This document shows, piece after piece, positions 13,963 through 16,571 of a stretch of 16,571 bases of DNA. The DNA comes from Methylococcaceae bacterium (GTDB taxonomy: Bacteria; Pseudomonadota; Gammaproteobacteria; Methylococcales; Methylomonadaceae). The notes beneath the pieces are model-generated. The model saw nothing but the letters and a program-made list of their open reading frames with translations, had not been told where the DNA came from and ran no database searches. The stretch is taken from the NCBI GenBank assembly GCA_030699345.1, contig JAUYMX010000210.1, positions 1 through 16,571 of the forward strand. Reading direction: 5' to 3'. The position numbers and the translations under genes were made by a program. How positions within the stretch are numbered: position 1 is the first letter of the stretch; every line of letters begins with the position of its first letter.

Positions 13963-13978
13963 TGCATTGATCAATGCA
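13963..13978. promoter_or_regulatory. Perfect 16-bp palindrome upstream of the cytochrome c gene
   Basis: TGCATTGATCAATGCA is fully self-complementary with no spacer and lies 200 nt before the cytochrome ATG and about 90 bp before its predicted -35. A related but imperfect sequence (ATGCATATCAAT) occurs at about 13914-13925. It could be an operator for a dimeric regulator; none can be named from sequence. Confidence 0.35.
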
Positions 13979-14065
13979 CAAAACCAATAAGCTTTAATTC
14001 ATCTGTTGTTCATTGCAAACTTTGATAATCGATGTCGGGATTTAATCGCTTTTTGCATAAAACAA

Positions 14066-14094
14066 TTGAAATTTACCGTTAAACTGCCTATCCT
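14066..14094 (+). promoter_or_regulatory. Sigma70-type promoter of the cytochrome c gene
   Basis: -35 TTGAAA (14066-14071) is separated by 17 bp from -10 TATCCT (14089-14094). The predicted transcript start near 14101 gives a leader of about 62 nt that ends in the ribosome binding site GAGG (14154-14157), 5 nt before the ATG. Confidence 0.55.
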
Positions 14095-14162
14095 TTGCGC
14101 CGTTTAACTTTAAGCGAACTGTTCGGGAGGATGGTTCTTTTTTTCCACCAAGAGAGGTCAAC

Positions 14163-14504
14163 ATGAAAATAACAACAATAGGTTCTATCGCAGCAGTTGC
14201 TTTAATTGCTTTAAGTGGGCAAGCAGTCGCTGATGAAAAGTTGGAAATCGGTCAAAAAATTTATGAGCGTTCTTTCGGTCGCGGTTGCGGCACTTGCCAC
14301 GACATCTCATCAAACCCACAATTGTTTGCTTTGGTAAAAGCAGGCACATTGGATAGAGCTAGATTTGAAAAAGTTCTAAAAGAAGGCAAAGGCGGCATGC
14401 CAAAAGCTATCGAAGAAATCTTAAAGGTTAAAGCTGTTACCACTGCAGGCTACGGCGAAGACCAAGCAGTAGATGCACTTTACGCTTACTTAGGCAGCAA
14501 ATAA
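14163..14504 (+). CDS. Small periplasmic c-type cytochrome (monoheme)
   Basis: This 113-residue protein has a Sec signal peptide (1-23, cleaved after AVA) and one CxxCH haem site, C42-G-T-C45-H46. The likely distal ligand is M79 in GKGGMP. The mature protein, about 90 residues, has the class I cytochrome c pattern with a C-terminal helix (DQAVDALYAYLGS) packing on the haem. It is a soluble periplasmic electron carrier; donor and acceptor cannot be identified. It does not look like the larger MxaG/XoxG cytochromes. The gene stands alone, with its own promoter, a good Shine-Dalgarno and a strong terminator, which suggests a well-expressed monocistronic message. Confidence 0.9.
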   Translation: MKITTIGSIAAVALIALSGQAVADEKLEIGQKIYERSFGRGCGTCHDISSNPQLFALVKAGTLDRARFEKVLKEGKGGMPKAIEEILKVKAVTTAGYGEDQAVDALYAYLGSK

Positions 14505-14516
14505 CACCTAACGTAA

Positions 14517-14568
14517 GACACAAAAAAACCGCCCCAAGCTTTGAAAGTTGGGGCGGTTTTTTTGTGTC
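14517..14568. terminator. Strong bidirectional terminator
   Basis: A perfect 21-bp inverted repeat (14517-14537 with 14548-14568) surrounds a 10-nt loop. Its core CCGCCCCAA/TTGGGGCGG is flanked by seven A and seven T residues, giving a U-tract on both strands. It serves the cytochrome c gene (+) and the membrane-protein gene (-), whose stops lie 12 and 9 nt away. Confidence 0.95.
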
Positions 14569-14577
14569 TATCAATTA

Positions 14578-15162
14578 CTAATGTCTCTTGCCTAAAAAAC
14601 TTGGTTTGATATGAGGAAGTCGTCTGCGATTTTTTATCCAGATGCCTGCGACAGCTGCCAACATTAATCCACACGAACCGACAGTCGTATAAATAAGCCG
14701 CTTTAGCTGAGACATTTCCCGCAACACTTGCTCATTGGAAATTGCAGTTGGCTGGTGGGTTTCGGGCTCATAAGTACGAAGAATTTTAACGTCGTTTTTC
14801 AAATCTTCGATAGTGCCCAATGAGTTTGCAAAAGAGCCGCCCTTAATACTGCTTTCTAATGTTTTCAGCTTGCTTTCGATTGACCCACTAACCAATCCCA
14901 CCACTTGTCCTTTTAAAGTATTTACCTCGGCAGACAACACTGGGTTCATTCCTTTAGCATAAGCTGATGACACTGGGCTTTTATAATCGGCAATAAAATC
15001 ATCGCTTGGCAGTAACCAAGCGCCAATAACCATAATTACAGTCATCAAGAACGCAATGACTGCCAGCAGCAATCGGTTAACCTTCACCAGTCGCTGATGT
15101 GCAGGTATTAGCCCGCTATCAATTTTAACTAGCGCTGATTTAGTTTCTCGCATATCGCTCAT
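14578..15162 (-). CDS. Hypothetical inner-membrane protein with two transmembrane helices
   Basis: I do not recognise this 194-residue protein. An N-terminal cytoplasmic stretch (1-29) precedes a transmembrane helix at about 31-51 (LLLAVIAFLMTVIMVIGAWLL). A polar segment of about 105 residues (53-156), with likely helical/coiled parts (VNTLKGQVVGLVSGSIESKL, IEDLKNDVKILRTY, EQVLREMSQLKRL), leads to a second helix at about 157-176. The tail is very basic (KNRRRLPHIKPSFLGKRH). By the positive-inside rule both ends are cytoplasmic and the middle periplasmic. The ATG has AGAGGA about 9 nt upstream, which supports a real gene. It converges with the cytochrome c gene across the shared terminator and lies downstream of argG with its own promoter region. 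No enzymatic motif is visible. Confidence 0.82.
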   Translation of the reverse strand: MSDMRETKSALVKIDSGLIPAHQRLVKVNRLLLAVIAFLMTVIMVIGAWLLPSDDFIADYKSPVSSAYAKGMNPVLSAEVNTLKGQVVGLVSGSIESKLKTLESSIKGGSFANSLGTIEDLKNDVKILRTYEPETHQPTAISNEQVLREMSQLKRLIYTTVGSCGLMLAAVAGIWIKNRRRLPHIKPSFLGKRH

Positions 15163-15244
15163 TATTTACTTCCTCTCAAGCCAGAAACAGGCAGGCGTAC
15201 TAACATTCATTTTTATAATAGTGATAACCGTCAGTTAGTAGGCG

Positions 15245-15250
15245 ATTATA
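15245..15250 (-). promoter_or_regulatory. Candidate -10 for the membrane-protein gene
   Basis: TATAAT on the minus strand lies about 82 nt before the ATG at 15162. No convincing -35 was found 16-18 bp upstream, and a second AT-rich candidate (TATTATAAAA, complement of about 15212-15221) is nearer the gene. Confidence 0.3.
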
Positions 15251-15302
15251 CAAGCTTGATTGAAATTTTCCTTGTTTTGGTGCAACCAATAGCACAAACA
15301 AA

Positions 15303-15333
15303 AACGGCATGAAGTTATAAGCTTCATGCCGTT
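15303..15333 (-). terminator. Intrinsic terminator of argG
   Basis: AACGGCATGAAG (15303-15314) and CTTCATGCCGTT (15322-15333) form a perfect 12-bp stem with a 7-nt loop. On the minus strand it is followed by a U-rich TTTGTTTGTGC tract. It begins five bases after the argG stop. Confidence 0.9.
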
Positions 15334-15337
15334 AGGA

Positions 15338-16549
15338 TTATTTCAGTCGTTTGGCGGCTATGCGCAACCGTAACGCATTCAGCTTGATAAAGCCTTCTGC
15401 ATCTTTTTGATTATAAGCACCCCGATCATCTTCAAAAGTAGCGATACTTTCGTCGAATAAACTGTCAGTCTCAGACGCACGACCAACAACGATCACATTG
15501 CCTTTATAAAGTTTGATTCTGACTTTGCCGTTAACATTGACTTGCGACTCATCAATCATGGTCTGCAACAATTTACGTTCAGGACTCCACCAATAGCCGT
15601 TGTAGATTAACGATGCATAGCGCGGCATCAATTCATCTTTCAGATGCGCAACTTCACGATCCAACGTTAAGGACTCAATCGCACGATGTGCTTTTAACAT
15701 TACCGTACCGGCTGGAGTTTCATAACAGCCGCGAGATTTCATACCCACATAGCGGTTTTCAACAATATCAAGACGACCGATGCCGTTTTCGCCACCCAAT
15801 TTATTCAATTTTTCCCGCACTTGCGCCGGGCTATGAGCCACACCGTCAATCGCGACGATGTCACCGTGTTGATACGTCAGTTCAATATAAGTCGCCTGAT
15901 CAGGCGCGTTCTCAGGTGACACTGTCCAACGCCACATATCTTCCTCTGGTTCTGCCCAATGATCTTCGAGAAAGCGACCTTCATAAGAAAGATGCAGCAG
16001 ATTGGCTTCCATCGAATACGGCGAAGTTTTACCCTTTTTCATTTCCACAGGAATGCCGTGCTTTTCAGCATAATCCAGTAAAGTTTGACGTGACGTTAAA
16101 TCCCATTCCCGCCAAGGTGCGATCACCTTAATATCAGGCCGCAGTGCATAGGCGCCCAACTCAAAACGTACTTGATCATTACCCTTACCGGTTGCGCCAT
16201 GAGAAATCGCCGTGGCGCCGGTTTCATTAGCAATTTCAATCAAACGCTTGGCAATTAACGGCCGGGCGATTGACGTACCCAGCAAATACTCGCCTTCATA
16301 AATCGTATTGGCGCGGAACATTGGAAACACGAAATCACGGGCAAACTCTTCCCGCAAATCTTCGATAAAAATGTCCTTAATACCCAAACTTTGGGCTTTT
16401 GCACGAGCCGGCTCAACTTCTTCACCCTGCCCCAAATCGGCAGTAAACGTCACCACTTCACAGTCGTAAACATCCTGCAACCATTTAAGAATAACGGAAG
16501 TATCCAAACCTCCAGAATAAGCAAGCACCACTTTGTTAATTTCTGACAT
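15338..16549 (-). CDS. argG: Argininosuccinate synthase (ArgG)
   Basis: ArgG condenses citrulline and aspartate with ATP to argininosuccinate, the seventh step of arginine synthesis; it is a cytosolic tetramer. The 403 residues place it in the common ~400-residue subfamily, not with the longer E. coli enzyme (447). Motifs seen are the ATP pyrophosphatase loop AYSGGLDTS (10-18), the citrulline/aspartate site GATGKGNDQVRFE (118-130), YSMEANL (178-184) and SYEGRFLED (188-196). The MSEINKVVLAYSGGLDTS opening confirms the start; AAGG lies only 3 nt before the ATG. The promoter is largely outside the window. A perfect terminator follows, so it is transcribed apart from the downstream membrane-protein gene. 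argH is not present. Confidence 0.97.
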   Translation of the reverse strand: MSEINKVVLAYSGGLDTSVILKWLQDVYDCEVVTFTADLGQGEEVEPARAKAQSLGIKDIFIEDLREEFARDFVFPMFRANTIYEGEYLLGTSIARPLIAKRLIEIANETGATAISHGATGKGNDQVRFELGAYALRPDIKVIAPWREWDLTSRQTLLDYAEKHGIPVEMKKGKTSPYSMEANLLHLSYEGRFLEDHWAEPEEDMWRWTVSPENAPDQATYIELTYQHGDIVAIDGVAHSPAQVREKLNKLGGENGIGRLDIVENRYVGMKSRGCYETPAGTVMLKAHRAIESLTLDREVAHLKDELMPRYASLIYNGYWWSPERKLLQTMIDESQVNVNGKVRIKLYKGNVIVVGRASETDSLFDESIATFEDDRGAYNQKDAEGFIKLNALRLRIAAKRLK

Positions 16550-16571
16550 AGACCTTTCAATAACGTAAGTT

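Noticed and set aside
13963..13978. FNR or CRP site
   Set aside because: The half-sites abut with no central 4-6-nt spacer, so the consensus spacing (TTGAT-N4-ATCAA or TGTGA-N6-TCACA) is not met.
15613..16131. A 172-codon plus-strand open frame antisense to argG
   Set aside because: It lies wholly inside the certain argG gene, has no ribosome binding site, and its translation (many His, Ser, Arg, Pro) looks like a reverse-strand shadow.

Overview
The window is an ordinary chromosomal stretch from a gammaproteobacterium of moderate GC content. Gene content points that way: a class II dihydroorotase, RNase T, CpdA, RppH, trifunctional CysG, MlaA, fused ArgA (kinase fold plus GNAT) and a TIGR04211-type SH3/anchor protein. 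Pairing these with the ~400-residue ArgG subfamily, a three-cysteine IlvD, a small periplasmic cytochrome c and GTAGGATGGGTAGA-type palindromic repeats would suit a methanotroph-like member of the Methylococcales. That placement is inference: no methane or methanol oxidation gene is present. No phage, plasmid, insertion sequence, CRISPR, rRNA or tRNA was seen.

Layout. Positions 1-26 hold the first codons of a minus-strand FmdB-type zinc-ribbon gene, divergent from pyrC (212-1243, +). pyrC converges on mlaA (1315-2109, -) across a hairpin terminator. mlaA is divergent from rnt (2242-2886, +), which converges on grxD (2912-3232, -). A 246-bp intergenic region with a good promoter and a leader hairpin then leads into argD-argF-SH3 protein (3479-6276, +) and ilvD (6364-8061, +). 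Two different palindromic repeat pairs (8071-8152 and 8179-8244) follow ilvD. A probable operon of a YjdM/PhnA-like zinc-ribbon gene, argA and cpdA (8292-10805, +) shares its last bases with convergent rppH (10802-11347, -). A HAD phosphatase (11506-12189, +) and a TusA-family gene (12199-12432, -) converge, and tusA is divergent from cysG (12513-13901, +). A monocistronic cytochrome c gene (14163-14504, +) and an unidentified two-helix membrane protein (14578-15162, -) converge on a perfect 21-bp bidirectional terminator. argG (15338-16549, -) closes the window with its own terminator.

How the genes work together. Four of the eight enzymatic steps from glutamate to arginine are here: argA (first step), argD, argF and argG. 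They lie in three separate transcription units mixed with unrelated genes. pyrC and argF both draw on carbamoyl-phosphate chemistry (pyrimidine and arginine branches), and ilvD serves branched-chain amino acids. cysG (siroheme for sulfite/nitrite reductases) faces a TusA-type sulfur carrier. rnt and rppH act on RNA, cpdA on cAMP, grxD on Fe-S trafficking and mlaA on outer-membrane lipid asymmetry. I did not find a convincing undescribed system. The most useful second looks are the repeat pairs after ilvD, the terminator-like hairpin in the argD leader, the 16-bp palindrome upstream of the cytochrome c gene, and the unidentified membrane protein.
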